Origin: Pseudomonas sp. KBW05
GTDB taxonomy: Bacteria; Pseudomonadota; Gammaproteobacteria; Pseudomonadales; Pseudomonadaceae
Direction of reading: 5' to 3'
Assembly (NCBI RefSeq): GCF_003852405.1
Contig: NZ_QAJM01000032.1
Span: 36,399-100,398 of the forward strand
Length of the DNA stretch: 64,000 nt
Below, one piece after another: positions 7,761 to 17,227 of this stretch. A program made the translations under genes and the position numbers. The first letter of the stretch is position 1. Each line of letters opens with the position of its first letter. The notes beneath the pieces were generated by a model. That model made no database searches. It saw nothing but the letters and a program-made list of their open reading frames with translations, and was not told where the DNA came from.

Positions 7761-8531
7761 ATGTCTCGTCCTGTATTAGCCGAAGACGGATATGAGCACT
7801 ACATGCCGCGGGTGAGTGAGTCGTATAGGGTCGAAGATCTTGCAGGGTTACGGCAGGAATTTGATCGGTTAGAGCGGGATGAATACGCCCCAGTGGGGGG
7901 GCGTAGATTCCGCAGGTATGGCAATGGCGTCATTCTTCCTTGGGAGAATAAAACAGGTCATTGGTTGCCTATCGTTGAAAGTGATACCGGTGAACGGCGC
8001 ACAGGTTATGACCAGGGAAGTAATAATCCCGATCATTTAAGTGTTCGGTATTTTCATGCGCTAAGCGAGTCGGTGAGAAGTAACGCCATCCTGCGGGCAC
8101 TGATCGAGGAGGATTTTTCACTTACGTTCTGGCCCCGCGATGGCCAGCAGCTGCCTGTCTATTTCGGTGTGCACTTCGTAAAACTTACGTCCTCTGGACC
8201 GAGCGATCCAGGAGTCAGTTCTCCGGATTATTTTCATCAGGATGGAGAGCCATTCACATTCGCGCACCTGATTCACCGTTCCCAAAACATGATGGGCGGT
8301 GAAAACTTTATTGGCACGACAAGCATCCGAAATACGCGATTGGAGGAGGCTCCCGTTGATCAAATCCTTGCGAGATTTACTCTTTTTGAGACCTTAGAAA
8401 GTTTTGTCGTGCATGACCCGAAAGTTTCGCATTACGTAAGCCCAATTATAAAGCGTGATGATAAGTGCGAAGAGGCGACGGAGCGCTGCATTGTTTTGAT
8501 CGACTTCTCGCCAACTGTCCAGAGGCTATAA
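7761..8531 (+). CDS. 2-oxoglutarate/Fe(II) dioxygenase, free amino acid hydroxylase family (PF10014-type)
   Basis: 256 residues from the ATG at 7761, behind GGGAGGA. The facial triad is visible as His159-Gln-Asp161 (FHQDGEPFTFAHLIHR) and a distal His224 in HDPKVSHYVSPI, with Arg242 in RCIVLIDF as the likely 2-oxoglutarate anchor. This pattern is that of the bacterial isoleucine/leucine/methionine hydroxylase family. Such enzymes hydroxylate free L-amino acids in the cytoplasm, releasing succinate and CO2. The gene starts an operon with a LysO-like exporter (2 bases later) and an exported amidohydrolase. Its base composition is more A/T-rich than the flanks, suggesting transfer. Substrate unknown. 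Confidence 0.8.
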   Translation: MSRPVLAEDGYEHYMPRVSESYRVEDLAGLRQEFDRLERDEYAPVGGRRFRRYGNGVILPWENKTGHWLPIVESDTGERRTGYDQGSNNPDHLSVRYFHALSESVRSNAILRALIEEDFSLTFWPRDGQQLPVYFGVHFVKLTSSGPSDPGVSSPDYFHQDGEPFTFAHLIHRSQNMMGGENFIGTTSIRNTRLEEAPVDQILARFTLFETLESFVVHDPKVSHYVSPIIKRDDKCEEATERCIVLIDFSPTVQRL

Positions 8532-8533
8532 AA

Positions 8534-9469
8534 ATGCAGGCATTGAATGCGGTGCTGCCTATTTCAATAGTCTTGGGGTTGGGTTTCTTATTAGGAAAAA
8601 TCTTATTCTCTAAGACGATCATTTATCGGTTGGTCCGTTTGATTAGTCCCCTGGTCTGGGCGTTGCTTTTTTTGGTGGGCGCTGAGTTTGGAGAAATCGT
8701 TTCTTCATTGGGCGTGATGGAGTACGTGCTGAAAATATCATTGCTCGTCACGCTCTTTTCCACGGCTTTTCCATGCTTGCTGCTGGGGCTTGTCAGCTAT
8801 AGGCGCAGAGGATTTGTCGTTAGGCAAATTGATGGTCGCCTCCCGTTTGATACGCATGCACTGGTTAAGCCGTTAATGGAGTGTTTGATTGCGCTGTCGA
8901 TGGTCGCCTTGGGGGTATTGTTCAACCTGGCGATTACACACATTGAATATACCGACGCAAAGCGGTGGCTTCCGTCTAGCCACTATCTGTTAATGGTGTT
9001 GATCTTTCTGGTGGGGCTCGATTTGTCGAGCGTCAAACTCGGGCGGAACTGGGTTTCATGGAGAGCGCTGAGTGTGCCGCTCGTTGTCGTGATGGGTTCG
9101 ATATTGGGCGCCTATTCGGTCCATTTCATTACGGGTGAAGACCTTCGCGTGCTGTTAGCGCTATCGACAGGGTTTGGATGGTTCACGCTTTCGAGCGTCA
9201 TGATTGGAGCTCTGTCTGGCGAGACCCATGGCGCAATCGCATTGCTTGTGGATCTAGGTCGTGAATTGATTTCGATCGTTTTACTGTATCTCTTTGGCCG
9301 CCACTGGCCGCGGGTTGGCATTGCAGCCGCCGGCGCTACAGCGTTGGACTCTACGTTACCCGTTGTGCGCCAGGCATGCAGTACTGAGGTGTTACCAATA
9401 GCACTAGTGAGCGGTTTCATCCTGACCCTTCTTGCTCCCTTTTTCATCACATTCTTTCTTACCGCCTGA
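8534..9469 (+). CDS. LysO-family (DUF340/YbjE) amino acid exporter
   Basis: 311-residue integral membrane protein with about eight to ten hydrophobic helices. The C-terminal half matches E. coli LysO/YbjE blocks: GFGWFTLSSVMIG, LLVDLGREL, AAGATALDSTLPVVRQ and VALVSG-type residues before LLAPFFITFF. LysO exports L-lysine and its analogues in E. coli. The start ATG at 8534 follows the dioxygenase stop by two bases, so the genes are translationally close. In this setting it probably exports the hydroxylated amino acid, or an amino acid linked to it; that is inference. Confidence 0.85.
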   Translation: MQALNAVLPISIVLGLGFLLGKILFSKTIIYRLVRLISPLVWALLFLVGAEFGEIVSSLGVMEYVLKISLLVTLFSTAFPCLLLGLVSYRRRGFVVRQIDGRLPFDTHALVKPLMECLIALSMVALGVLFNLAITHIEYTDAKRWLPSSHYLLMVLIFLVGLDLSSVKLGRNWVSWRALSVPLVVVMGSILGAYSVHFITGEDLRVLLALSTGFGWFTLSSVMIGALSGETHGAIALLVDLGRELISIVLLYLFGRHWPRVGIAAAGATALDSTLPVVRQACSTEVLPIALVSGFILTLLAPFFITFFLTA

Positions 9470-9515
9470 CACGCTCCTCGTGGTTTTTTGTGCGAGGGAT
9501 TACTGGAGCAAACGC

Positions 9516-11192
9516 ATGGTATTGAAATTTTTTTGCGCCATTCTAATTCTCTGTTTTCCGCTCTTTACCAAAATCGGGAACGCCTGGTCTCACCCAACGA
9601 TCATTGAAAATGTACGTGGCTACACGCTGGTGGCCGGTGGTCTGCTACGGTTTGACGCGCTCGCTTTCGATAGCGCAGGCAAAGTCATTTCGGTCGGAAA
9701 GGCGGCCGAGCTGCTCGCCGATTCTTCACTGGCAACTCGTATAGATGGTAAGGGCAATGTCCTGTTACCTGGTCTAACTGATGCGCACGGCCATATCAAA
9801 TGGTTGGGGGAGTCATTGCGTAGTATCGATTTAAGTCGCGCACAGACATTGGGCAGTGCACAAGAGGCAATCAGTGAGTTCGCCAGGGCGAGGCCGGGCG
9901 AAACATGGCTCACGGGATCAGGATGGAATCAAGTCGTATGGGAGTTAGGTCGGTTTCCCACAGCAGCTGAAATCGACACGGTCGTGAGCGATAGGCCAGT
10001 GTGGCTCACACGCGTAGACGCTCACGCTGGTTGGGCTAACACCAAGGCGATGCAACTTGCAGGTATCACCAAAAAAACGCCAGACCCAAAACGTGGGCGT
10101 ATTGAGAGGGACGTGCAGGGTGCTCCGACAGGGGTATTGGTCGATGCCGCAATGGCGTTGGTCACCAGCATTATTCCAAAGCTAAGTGAGAGGGACCGCG
10201 AGGTTGAACTGCAATCAGCGTTGGAACACCTCAGCGCACAAGGTTTGACGTCCGTTCATGATGCGGGTATCGACAGCCAGACGTTTAGTATTCTAAGTCG
10301 TTTCGCCGACCAAGGACGCCTCCCATTGCGTGTCTACGGGATGATTGGTGGTATTGGGGAGGATTTCCAAGCGTTCTCCAAGCGAGGCCCATTGGTTGGG
10401 TATGGCGATGACCGTCTTACCGTGCGCAGTGTAAAACTCTATGCCGACGGTGCACTGGGAAGTCGTGGTGCGTCCCTGTTTACGGGGTACTCGGATGATC
10501 CAGCTAATAAAGGTTTGCTTTTTGATAGCCAGCAGGAGATGCAAAACAAAATTGAGACGGCTCTGAAGTCCGGTTTCCAAGTAAATGTGCACGGCATTGG
10601 GGATGCGGCTATCAGCCAAGTTTTGGATAGTTTCGAGTACGCCTTTGCCAACGTCGGTGGACGGGAGCTGCGCAACCGTATTGAACATAGTCAGGTCATC
10701 GCTATGCCAGATATTGCGCGCTTTGTGGATCTGGACCTTATTGCGTCGATGCAGCCTATCCACGCTACCAGCGACATGAATATGGCGGAGGACCGGATCG
10801 GTACGGAACGTATAAAGGGCGCCTATGCCTGGCGTTCCCTGCTGAATCAAGGTACGAAAGTTGCTGCGGGCTCGGATTTCCCGGTTGAGTCCTCAAATCC
10901 GTTCTACGGCCTACATGCTGCTGTCGTACGAGCAAACCAAAATGGCATTCCGATTGGAGGGTGGTACCCCGAGCAGGCCATGACTCTCCTTGAAGCATTT
11001 CGGGCGTTCACACTGGATGCAGCCTACGCAGGGCATCAGGAAACCACCCAAGGTAGCCTTGAACCAGGAAAATGGGCGGACTTCATTCTTATCGATCAGG
11101 ATATTTTTCATGTGAGCCCAGCGCAGCTCTGGAGGACACGCGTCCTCCAAACCTGGGTAGGCGGTAAGCAGGTCTATCAGTCCAGTGACTGA
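9516..11192 (+). CDS. Exported YtcJ-like amidohydrolase
   Basis: 558 residues from the ATG at 9516 (GGAG about 10 bases upstream). The first 25 residues (FFCAILILCFPLFTKIGNA) form a signal peptide, so it acts outside the cytoplasm. It is a metal-dependent amidohydrolase: DAHGHIKWLG gives the HxH ligands, followed by VNVHGIGDAAI and RIEHSQ, and AAGSDFPVESSNPFYGLHAA gives the catalytic Asp. The family (YtcJ, N-substituted formamide deformylase) hydrolyses amide-type bonds. It closes the dioxygenase-exporter operon and may release or modify the exported compound. Codon use is less GC-biased than in neighbours. Confidence 0.85.
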   Translation: MVLKFFCAILILCFPLFTKIGNAWSHPTIIENVRGYTLVAGGLLRFDALAFDSAGKVISVGKAAELLADSSLATRIDGKGNVLLPGLTDAHGHIKWLGESLRSIDLSRAQTLGSAQEAISEFARARPGETWLTGSGWNQVVWELGRFPTAAEIDTVVSDRPVWLTRVDAHAGWANTKAMQLAGITKKTPDPKRGRIERDVQGAPTGVLVDAAMALVTSIIPKLSERDREVELQSALEHLSAQGLTSVHDAGIDSQTFSILSRFADQGRLPLRVYGMIGGIGEDFQAFSKRGPLVGYGDDRLTVRSVKLYADGALGSRGASLFTGYSDDPANKGLLFDSQQEMQNKIETALKSGFQVNVHGIGDAAISQVLDSFEYAFANVGGRELRNRIEHSQVIAMPDIARFVDLDLIASMQPIHATSDMNMAEDRIGTERIKGAYAWRSLLNQGTKVAAGSDFPVESSNPFYGLHAAVVRANQNGIPIGGWYPEQAMTLLEAFRAFTLDAAYAGHQETTQGSLEPGKWADFILIDQDIFHVSPAQLWRTRVLQTWVGGKQVYQSSD

Positions 11193-11270
11193 TGGCTCAA
11201 GCGCCAACCGCCACTTTCAGCTTTTAATTCATAACCCTGCTGTGTTTTGGGATGTTCGGGAAGGCTGGAG

Positions 11271-12539
11271 TCAGTTCACATTCAGTCGATCCAACAGGCT
11301 GTACCACGCCACCCCCGCTCCAATATAAAACCGCTGCAACCCATGCATCGGCAAGCGTTGCAACAGTGTCACCGGATAGGCAAAGTCAGCGCTGCTGTCA
11401 CACAACCGCCCGGCCAGTTGCTGGCCCAGGCTGGTGCACAAGGCGATCCCGCGGCCATTGCAACCCAGTGCCAAGGTCAGCCCCGGCGCCGGTTCGTGGA
11501 CATGGGGCATGAAGTCCCGCGTGATTGCGATACGCCCAGCCCAGCGGTACTCAAACTCCAGCGGCCCCAGTTGCGGGAACAGCAGCGCCAGGGAGCGCTC
11601 AAGATGGGCGAAATCTGCAGGCTCGGTGGGGTCGTTGAACAGCCCGCGTCCACCCATCAACAAGCGCCCATGGCTGTCCTTGCGAAAGTACAGCAACAGG
11701 CGCTGTGCAGTGGACACCGTTTCCTGGCCTGCCAAGATGCTCTCGGCGGCGAGCCCGGTCAGAGGCTTGGTTGCGACGATAAAGCTGTTGGCTGCCAATA
11801 TGCTCTGGGCCATCCCCGGCCACAGATTGCCGCTGTAGCCATTGGTGGCCAACACCACTTGATCGGCGCTCACTTGAGCGCCACTGGCCGTGATCAACTG
11901 CCAACCCGAAGCTTGGCGCTGCAACCCGCTCACCGGGCTCTGGCCATAAATCCGCACACCCGCCGCCAATGCCGCCGCCACCAACCCACGGGCATAGGCC
12001 AACGGTTGAATTGCGCCGGCGCGGCCATCCAGCCAACCGCCGGCAAACGCCTCGCTGCCCATGCGCGAGGCCACCGCTGATGCGTCCAATGACTGCACCG
12101 GCACACCGCGTCGCGCCCATTGCTCAGCCCGCGCGTGCAACCCGGCCACGCCTTTTTCGGTGTACGACACCTGCATCCAGCCCCTGCGTACCGGCGCGCA
12201 ATCGATGCGGTGTTTTTCGATCAGCTTGAACACCAAGTCCGCCGAATTCGACACGGTCGAAATCAACGGTTCGGCACGCTCCGGCCCGTACATTTGCACC
12301 AGTTGTTCCGGGTCGTATTTAAGCGTCGGGTTGACCTGCCCACCATTACGGCCTGATGCACCCCAGCCCGGCTCATTCGCTTCCAGAACGCACACACTCA
12401 CGCCGCGCTCGGCCAAGTGCAGCGCCGTGGACAAGCCGGTATAGCCCGCGCCGACAATCGCCACATCCACCTTCACCGACTCACCCAGCGCCGGCGTTGG
12501 CACGGCTGCTGGCGCGGTCGCTGACCACAACGAACTCAT
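11271..12539 (-). CDS. FAD-dependent amine/amino acid oxidoreductase (DAO family, PuuB-like)
   Basis: 422 residues from the ATG at 12539, which overlaps the stop of the upstream ABC ATPase (ATGA). The N-terminus has the dinucleotide fold [19 protein letters not shown] and an FAD-contact segment [13 protein letters not shown] typical of gamma-glutamylputrescine oxidase-like enzymes; the C-terminus has [18 protein letters not shown] and [16 protein letters not shown]. It is predicted to oxidise an amine or N-alkyl amino acid to an aldehyde or imine with H2O2 release. Being last in an operon with a polar amino acid importer, it probably breaks down the imported compound. Confidence 0.87.
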   Translation of the reverse strand: MSSLWSATAPAAVPTPALGESVKVDVAIVGAGYTGLSTALHLAERGVSVCVLEANEPGWGASGRNGGQVNPTLKYDPEQLVQMYGPERAEPLISTVSNSADLVFKLIEKHRIDCAPVRRGWMQVSYTEKGVAGLHARAEQWARRGVPVQSLDASAVASRMGSEAFAGGWLDGRAGAIQPLAYARGLVAAALAAGVRIYGQSPVSGLQRQASGWQLITASGAQVSADQVVLATNGYSGNLWPGMAQSILAANSFIVATKPLTGLAAESILAGQETVSTAQRLLLYFRKDSHGRLLMGGRGLFNDPTEPADFAHLERSLALLFPQLGPLEFEYRWAGRIAITRDFMPHVHEPAPGLTLALGCNGRGIALCTSLGQQLAGRLCDSSADFAYPVTLLQRLPMHGLQRFYIGAGVAWYSLLDRLNVN

Positions 12540-13288
12540 GACAGGCTCCGCGTATCGCCAGTAGGGTGCAGTACGCGCCGCAGGAAGTCCTGGGTGCGCG
12601 GTTGCTGCGGGTTGCCCAGTACTTGCTCGGCCGGGCCGCTTTCGACGATGTAGCCGCCGTGCAGGAAGCACACGCGGTCGGCCACTTCGCGGGCAAAGCC
12701 CATTTCGTGGGTGACCACGATCATGGTCATGCCTTCATCGGCGAGGGTACGCATTACCGCCAGCACGTCGCCCACCAGTTCCGGGTCGAGGGCCGAGGTG
12801 GGCTCGTCGAACAGCATGGCCTCGGGTTTCATCGCCAGGGCGCGGGCGATGGCCACCCGCTGTTGCTGGCCGCCGGAGAGCTGTTCCGGGTAGGCGTCGG
12901 CCTTGGCGCTCAGGCCGACTTTTTCCAGCAGTTCCAGGGCTTCTTCGCGTGCCTGTTTGGGCGGCTCGCCTTTGACGTACACCGGGCCTTCCATCACGTT
13001 TTCCAGCACGGTGCGGTGGGGGAACAGGTTGAAACGCTGGAACACCATGCCCAATCGGCTGCGCAGGGCGTGCACGTTTTTACTGCCGCGCTGCACCGTT
13101 TCGCCGAACACGGTAATGGCGCCGCCATCGTAGGCTTCCAGCGCGTTGATGCAGCGTAGCAGGGTGGATTTGCCCGAGCCTGAGGGGCCGATCAGGCACA
13201 CCACTTCGCCCTTGGCCACGTCCAGGTCAACACCGTGTAGCACGCGGTGGCTGCCGTAGTGTTTTTGCAGTTGGCGTATCTCGATCAT
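12536..13288 (-). CDS. Polar amino acid ABC transporter ATP-binding protein (GlnQ/HisP type)
   Basis: 250 residues. Walker [14 protein letters not shown]-loop [17 protein letters not shown], signature [16 protein letters not shown], Walker [15 protein letters not shown] and VTHEMGFA are complete and characteristic of the polar amino acid subfamily. It overlaps the permease gene upstream by four bases and the oxidoreductase gene downstream by four, so the four genes are one translationally coupled operon. It energises uptake of an amino acid, opine or polyamine-like substrate. Confidence 0.93.
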   Translation of the reverse strand: MIEIRQLQKHYGSHRVLHGVDLDVAKGEVVCLIGPSGSGKSTLLRCINALEAYDGGAITVFGETVQRGSKNVHALRSRLGMVFQRFNLFPHRTVLENVMEGPVYVKGEPPKQAREEALELLEKVGLSAKADAYPEQLSGGQQQRVAIARALAMKPEAMLFDEPTSALDPELVGDVLAVMRTLADEGMTMIVVTHEMGFAREVADRVCFLHGGYIVESGPAEQVLGNPQQPRTQDFLRRVLHPTGDTRSLS

Positions 13289-13953
13289 GCTTTTCTCCTC
13301 CGGCCCAGGTGCTGTTCCATGCGACGCAGGCCATACACCAGCGGCAGGCTCATCAGCAGGTAGAGCAGGGCGACCAGGGTGTAGACGGTCATGTTCTGGA
13401 AGGTGGACGAGGCGATCAGTTGGCCCTGGCGGGTCATCTCCGCCACGGTAATGGTGGAGACCAGGGACGAGTCCTTGAGCATCATCACCAGGGTGTTGCC
13501 GTAGGGCGGCAGGGCGATGCGAAACGCCTGAGGCAGGATCACCCGGCGCATCATCAACGCCGAGCGCATGCCCAGCGCCTCAGCGGCCTCACGCTGGCCC
13601 TGCTCCACGGCGATGATGCCGGTGCGGAAGTTCTCCGCCTGGTATGCCGAGTAGGCGATACCCATGCCGATCACGCCTGCGTAGAAGGCGGTGAGGTGCA
13701 CGCCCATGTCCGGTAGCACGAAGTAGATGTAGAACAGCTGCACAATGATCGGCAGGCCACGGATCACGTTGATGATGGTACTGGCCGTCCACGACAGCGC
13801 CCGGATCGGCGACAGTTTGAGCAGCGCTAGCACCAGGCCGATGGCACTGCTGAGCAGGAACGACAGCACGGTGATCTGGATCGTCACCCAGGCGCCTTGC
13901 AGCAGGATCGGCAAGAAGTCATGGGCGTTTTGCAGGAACTCGGTGAGGTTCAT
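13285..13953 (-). CDS. Polar amino acid ABC transporter permease (HisMQ/GlnP type)
   Basis: 222 residues with about five hydrophobic helices; the loop [21 protein letters not shown] interacts with the ATPase. The start [15 protein letters not shown] and the end [21 protein letters not shown] are typical of the His/Glu/Gln/Arg/opine permease family. Only one permease gene is present, so the channel is probably a homodimer. It overlaps the binding-protein gene (13950) and the ATPase gene by four bases each. Confidence 0.92.
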   Translation of the reverse strand: MNLTEFLQNAHDFLPILLQGAWVTIQITVLSFLLSSAIGLVLALLKLSPIRALSWTASTIINVIRGLPIIVQLFYIYFVLPDMGVHLTAFYAGVIGMGIAYSAYQAENFRTGIIAVEQGQREAAEALGMRSALMMRRVILPQAFRIALPPYGNTLVMMLKDSSLVSTITVAEMTRQGQLIASSTFQNMTVYTLVALLYLLMSLPLVYGLRRMEQHLGRRRKA

Positions 13954-14732
13954 GGGCGCACCTGGGTATCAAGCCCCCACTTCTTGAGGATGCTATCCAG
14001 GGTGCCGTCAGCCTTGATGGTGACGATGGCGGTGTTCAGGCGCTCCAGGGTTTGCGAATCGCCCTTGCGCACTACCAGGCAAACTTCGCCAACGTTGGTG
14101 GGCTGGTAGTCGGTGGCCAGTTTCACGCCTTTGAACAGCTTCTGGCGGATCTGGTAGGCCACCACCGGCTGGTCACCCACGGCGGCCTTGATGCGGCCCA
14201 GGGATAGGTCGCGGACCATCTCGCCGATGGAGTCGTAGGTGCGGATTTCCTTGAAGATGCCGAGCTTGTTCAGTTGGTCGTAGAACACCGTGCCGGCCTG
14301 TACGCCGACGATCTGGTCCTTGAGCGGGACCAGGTCTGGGTAAGTGGTGTTGTCGTCGGCATTGACGATCAGGCCTTCACCGTAGGCGTACACCGGTGCG
14401 CTGAAATCCACGACCTTGGTGCGTTCCTCGGTCTTGAGCATGCCGGCGGAAATGAAGTCCAGCTTGCCGGAGGTGAGGGAGGGGATCAGCGCGGCGAAGT
14501 TGGTCTGTTCGATCTGGCTGGTAAAGCCGCCTGCTTTGCCCACGGCCTCCGCCACATCGACCATTACCCCTTGAATGCTGTTGCTCTTGATATGGAGGAA
14601 GGTAAACGGCGAACCGCTGGCCGTTGCACCGACTTTGTACGAGGACGCACTCTCTGCGTGCACGGCGCTGGCACACAGGGTGGCGCATACGGCGAAGGCG
14701 AGGCGGCGAAACAAGGGCGAAAGACTGTTCAT
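13950..14732 (-). CDS. Periplasmic amino acid-binding protein of the ABC importer
   Basis: 260 residues. A signal peptide (LAFAVCATLCASAVHA) is followed by a family 3 solute-binding fold: SPFTFLHIKSNSIQGVMVDV, DFISAGMLKTEERTKVVDFS, GVQAGTVFYDQL and a C-terminal KADGTLDSILKKWGLD. It is the first gene of the importer operon and sets its specificity, which I cannot deduce. The IclR gene is divergent with about 215 bases between the starts. Confidence 0.92.
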   Translation of the reverse strand: MNSLSPLFRRLAFAVCATLCASAVHAESASSYKVGATASGSPFTFLHIKSNSIQGVMVDVAEAVGKAGGFTSQIEQTNFAALIPSLTSGKLDFISAGMLKTEERTKVVDFSAPVYAYGEGLIVNADDNTTYPDLVPLKDQIVGVQAGTVFYDQLNKLGIFKEIRTYDSIGEMVRDLSLGRIKAAVGDQPVVAYQIRQKLFKGVKLATDYQPTNVGEVCLVVRKGDSQTLERLNTAIVTIKADGTLDSILKKWGLDTQVRP

Positions 14733-14824
14733 CGGGTTACTCCAGAAGGAAAACGGATCGTCAGTACCGCAAGCGGCTGACGATGAAACCGCAAGCTCTG
14801 TGCCATTTCGATTATAAAAAATCG

Positions 14825-14836
14825 TATAGCGCTATA
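14825..14836. promoter_or_regulatory. Palindrome in the divergent importer/IclR control region
   Basis: TATAGCGCTATA is a perfect 12-base palindrome inside an A/T-rich stretch (14805-14900) between the start codons of the importer operon and the IclR gene. It is a candidate operator for the IclR regulator. A second, looser repeat (ATTCGTATCGATATGCGAT, 14859-14877) lies nearby. Confidence 0.4.
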
Positions 14837-14947
14837 GAAAATCGACAAAATGAACCATTCGTATCGATATGCGATATTAAGTGGTCTATTTTTGTGATTT
14901 ACGGTAGAAATATCGCCACGCCTGATCGACCAAACCGCGAGTTCGCC

Positions 14948-15727
14948 ATGTCCGAAGAACGCAACAGCTTGCACAACCAATCCCTGGAAAAAGGCCTGTC
15001 GGTGCTCAAGGCATTCAGCGCACAGCGCCGCAGCATGAGCCTTGCAGAGGTGGCCGAGGCCGCCGGCATGACCAAAAGCTCCGCCCAGCGCATGGTGTTT
15101 ACCCTCGAAAGCCTTGGTTACCTTCGGAAACACTCCCGCACACGTCATTACCAACTCACCCCCCGGGTGTTGGAGTTGGGCTTCAGTTACCTGGATGCGC
15201 ATTCGTTGATCGAGGTGGCCAACCCGTTTTTGTCGGAACTGACGCGGCTGACGGGTGAGACCTCGTGCCTCACCGAGCCTGCGGGCTACGACATGACCTA
15301 CATCGCACGGTTTGTTAGCTCAGGGTTCGTGCCGGTGCATATGCCGATCGGCTCGCGGGTGCCGATGTACTGCACGGCGTCGGGGCGGGCGTATTTGAGC
15401 GCGTTGCCGGTGGATGAAGCGTTGGTGCTGATCGAGAACAGCCAGCGCATTGCCCACACCAGCCTGACGCTGACGGACGTCGAGCAGATTCTGGAGTCGC
15501 TGCAACTGGTGCGCGAACAAGGCTATGCGGTGAATGGCCAGGAGTTGTTCCTGGGCGACATGACCATCGGTGCGCCGGTACTGGGTGCGAATGGACGGCC
15601 GGTGGCGGCGGTGCATGTGGTGGCGCCGACCAGTCGGTGGAGCAGGGCGGATGCGGAACGGCAGTTGGCGCCGGCGTTGTTGCAGTGTTCGAGGGCGCTG
15701 AGTAATTCGGCGCGGAACCTGGAATAA
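14948..15727 (+). CDS. IclR family transcriptional regulator
   Basis: 259 residues from the ATG at 14948; longer frames starting further upstream run through the control region and are rejected. The N-terminal winged helix is clear (QSLEKGLSVLKAF, then SLAEVAEAAGMTKSSAQRMV and LESLGYLRK), and the C-terminal ligand domain has CLTEPAGYDMTYIARF, MPIGSRVPMYCTASGRAYLS and VAAVHVVAPTSRWS. Such proteins control neighbouring catabolic genes; here the probable target is the divergent amino acid uptake and oxidase operon. Confidence 0.9.
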   Translation: MSEERNSLHNQSLEKGLSVLKAFSAQRRSMSLAEVAEAAGMTKSSAQRMVFTLESLGYLRKHSRTRHYQLTPRVLELGFSYLDAHSLIEVANPFLSELTRLTGETSCLTEPAGYDMTYIARFVSSGFVPVHMPIGSRVPMYCTASGRAYLSALPVDEALVLIENSQRIAHTSLTLTDVEQILESLQLVREQGYAVNGQELFLGDMTIGAPVLGANGRPVAAVHVVAPTSRWSRADAERQLAPALLQCSRALSNSARNLE

Positions 15728-15757
15728 CCCGCTATTTCAAGTTCACTAGAGACCCCC

Positions 15758-15861
15758 TGTGGGAGCGGCGGTGCGACGATTCGACTTGCTCGCGAATGCG
15801 GTGTGTCAGTCAGCCTATTCTTTTCTGACCCACCGTATTCGCGAGCAAGCCCGCTCCCACA
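15758..15861. repeat. REPIN, GCGAGCAAG type
   Basis: TGTGGGAGCGGCG and CTTGCTCGCGAA at the left face the inverse TTCGCGAGCAAGCCCGCTCC at the right. The left half has an insertion or degeneration between the two blocks (GTGCGACGATTCGA), so the pair is imperfect. Confidence 0.75.
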
Positions 15862-15900
15862 TTTGGAATTTCATTGGGTTTGAGATGTGTGTTTGACCCC

Positions 15901-15937
15901 AACAAAAAATGCGCCCCTAAGGGCGCATTTTTTTGTT
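15901..15937. terminator. Bidirectional rho-independent terminator
   Basis: GCGCCC-CTAA-GGGCGC is flanked by six A on one side and seven T on the other, giving a strong hairpin with a T run in both directions. It ends the carboxynorspermidine operon coming from the right (stop at 15955) and can stop read-through from the IclR side. Confidence 0.93.
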
Positions 15938-15954
15938 CGGGTCGCTATCGCCTA

Positions 15955-17199
15955 TCAGGCAATCGCATCCCAGGCACGATCACCGTGCTCGTCCTTGATC
16001 CGAGTCGGCAGGCCCATCACGTCCAGCGCCTTGAGGAACGGCTCAGCCGGCAGTTCTTCCACGTTGGCCATGCGTTGCACGTCCCACTCGCCACGGGCGA
16101 CCAGCAGCGCGGCGGCTACTGGAGGAACGCCTGCGGTGTAGGAGATGCCCTGGCTGTCGGTTTCGGCGAATGCTTCTTCGTGGTCAGCTACGTTGTAGAT
16201 GAACACCTCACGCGCCTTGCCGTCCTTGGTGCCTTTGACCAGGTCGCCGATGCAGGTCTTGCCGGTGTAGCCGGGCGCCAGCGAAGATGGGTCGGGCAGT
16301 ACGGCCTTGACCAGTTTCAATGGCACCACTTCCAGGCCTTCGGCGGTGGTGACCGGTTTTTCGGAGAGCAGGCCGAGCTTGTTCAGGACGGTGAACACGT
16401 TGATGTAGTGTTCGCCGAAGCTCATCCAGAAACGCACGTTGGGCACGTCGAGGTTTTTCGACAGCGAGTGCACTTCATCGTGGCCGGTCAGGTACAGGTT
16501 CTGCGAACCGACGACCGGGAGGTCATCGGTGCGTTTGACTTCGAACATGGTGTTGCTGGTCCACTGGCTGTTCTGCCAGCTCCACACCTGTCCGGTGAAC
16601 TCGCGGAAGTTGATTTCCGGGTCGAAATTGGTGGCGAAGTATTTGCCATGGGAGCCGGCATTGACGTCGAGGATGTCGATGGAGTCAATGCGGTCGAAAT
16701 GCTGTTGCTGCGCCAGCGCGGCGTACGCGTTGACGACACCCGGGTCGAAGCCCACGCCAAGGATGGCGGTGATGTTCTTCTGTTTGCACTCTTCCAGGTG
16801 GTTCCACTCGTAGTTGCCGTACCACGGCGGGGTCTCGCAGACCTTGCCCGGCTCTTCGTGGATGGCAGTGTCGAGGTAAGCCACGCCCGTGTCGATGCAG
16901 GCACGCAGTACCGACATGTTGAGGAACGAGGAACCGACGTTGATGACGATCTGCGATTCGGTCTCGCGGATCAGGGCCTTGGTCGCTTCCACGTCCAGGG
17001 CGTTCAGCGCGAAGGCTTGGATCTCTGCGGGTACTTTGAGGCTACCCTTGGCCTTGACGCTGTCGATGATGGCCTGGCATTTGGAGATGTTGCGCGACGC
17101 GATAGCAATACGACCGAGTTCGTCGTTGTGCTGCGCGCACTTGTGGGCCACCACCTTGGCGACACCTCCTGCACCAATGATAAGAACGTTCTTTTTCAA
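15955..17199 (-). CDS. Carboxynorspermidine dehydrogenase (saccharopine dehydrogenase family)
   Basis: 414 residues. I chose a TTG start at 17199 because AGGAG lies nine bases upstream and translation begins directly with the strand KKNVLIIGAGGVAKVVAHKC; the longer frame to 17268 runs into the neighbouring gene. The NAD(P) site and the saccharopine reductase-like segments (NVGSSFLNMSVLRACIDTGV, ILGVGFDPGVVNAYAA, DVNAGSHGKYFATNFDPEIN) are clear. It condenses aspartate semialdehyde with a diamine to carboxynorspermidine or carboxyspermidine. The partner decarboxylase gene lies immediately upstream in the same operon, which supports this over lysine metabolism. Confidence 0.88.
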   Translation of the reverse strand: MKKNVLIIGAGGVAKVVAHKCAQHNDELGRIAIASRNISKCQAIIDSVKAKGSLKVPAEIQAFALNALDVEATKALIRETESQIVINVGSSFLNMSVLRACIDTGVAYLDTAIHEEPGKVCETPPWYGNYEWNHLEECKQKNITAILGVGFDPGVVNAYAALAQQQHFDRIDSIDILDVNAGSHGKYFATNFDPEINFREFTGQVWSWQNSQWTSNTMFEVKRTDDLPVVGSQNLYLTGHDEVHSLSKNLDVPNVRFWMSFGEHYINVFTVLNKLGLLSEKPVTTAEGLEVVPLKLVKAVLPDPSSLAPGYTGKTCIGDLVKGTKDGKAREVFIYNVADHEEAFAETDSQGISYTAGVPPVAAALLVARGEWDVQRMANVEELPAEPFLKALDVMGLPTRIKDEHGDRAWDAIA

Positions 17200-17227
17200 T
17201 TGCTTTCTTTCTCCTATATCCGCCAGC

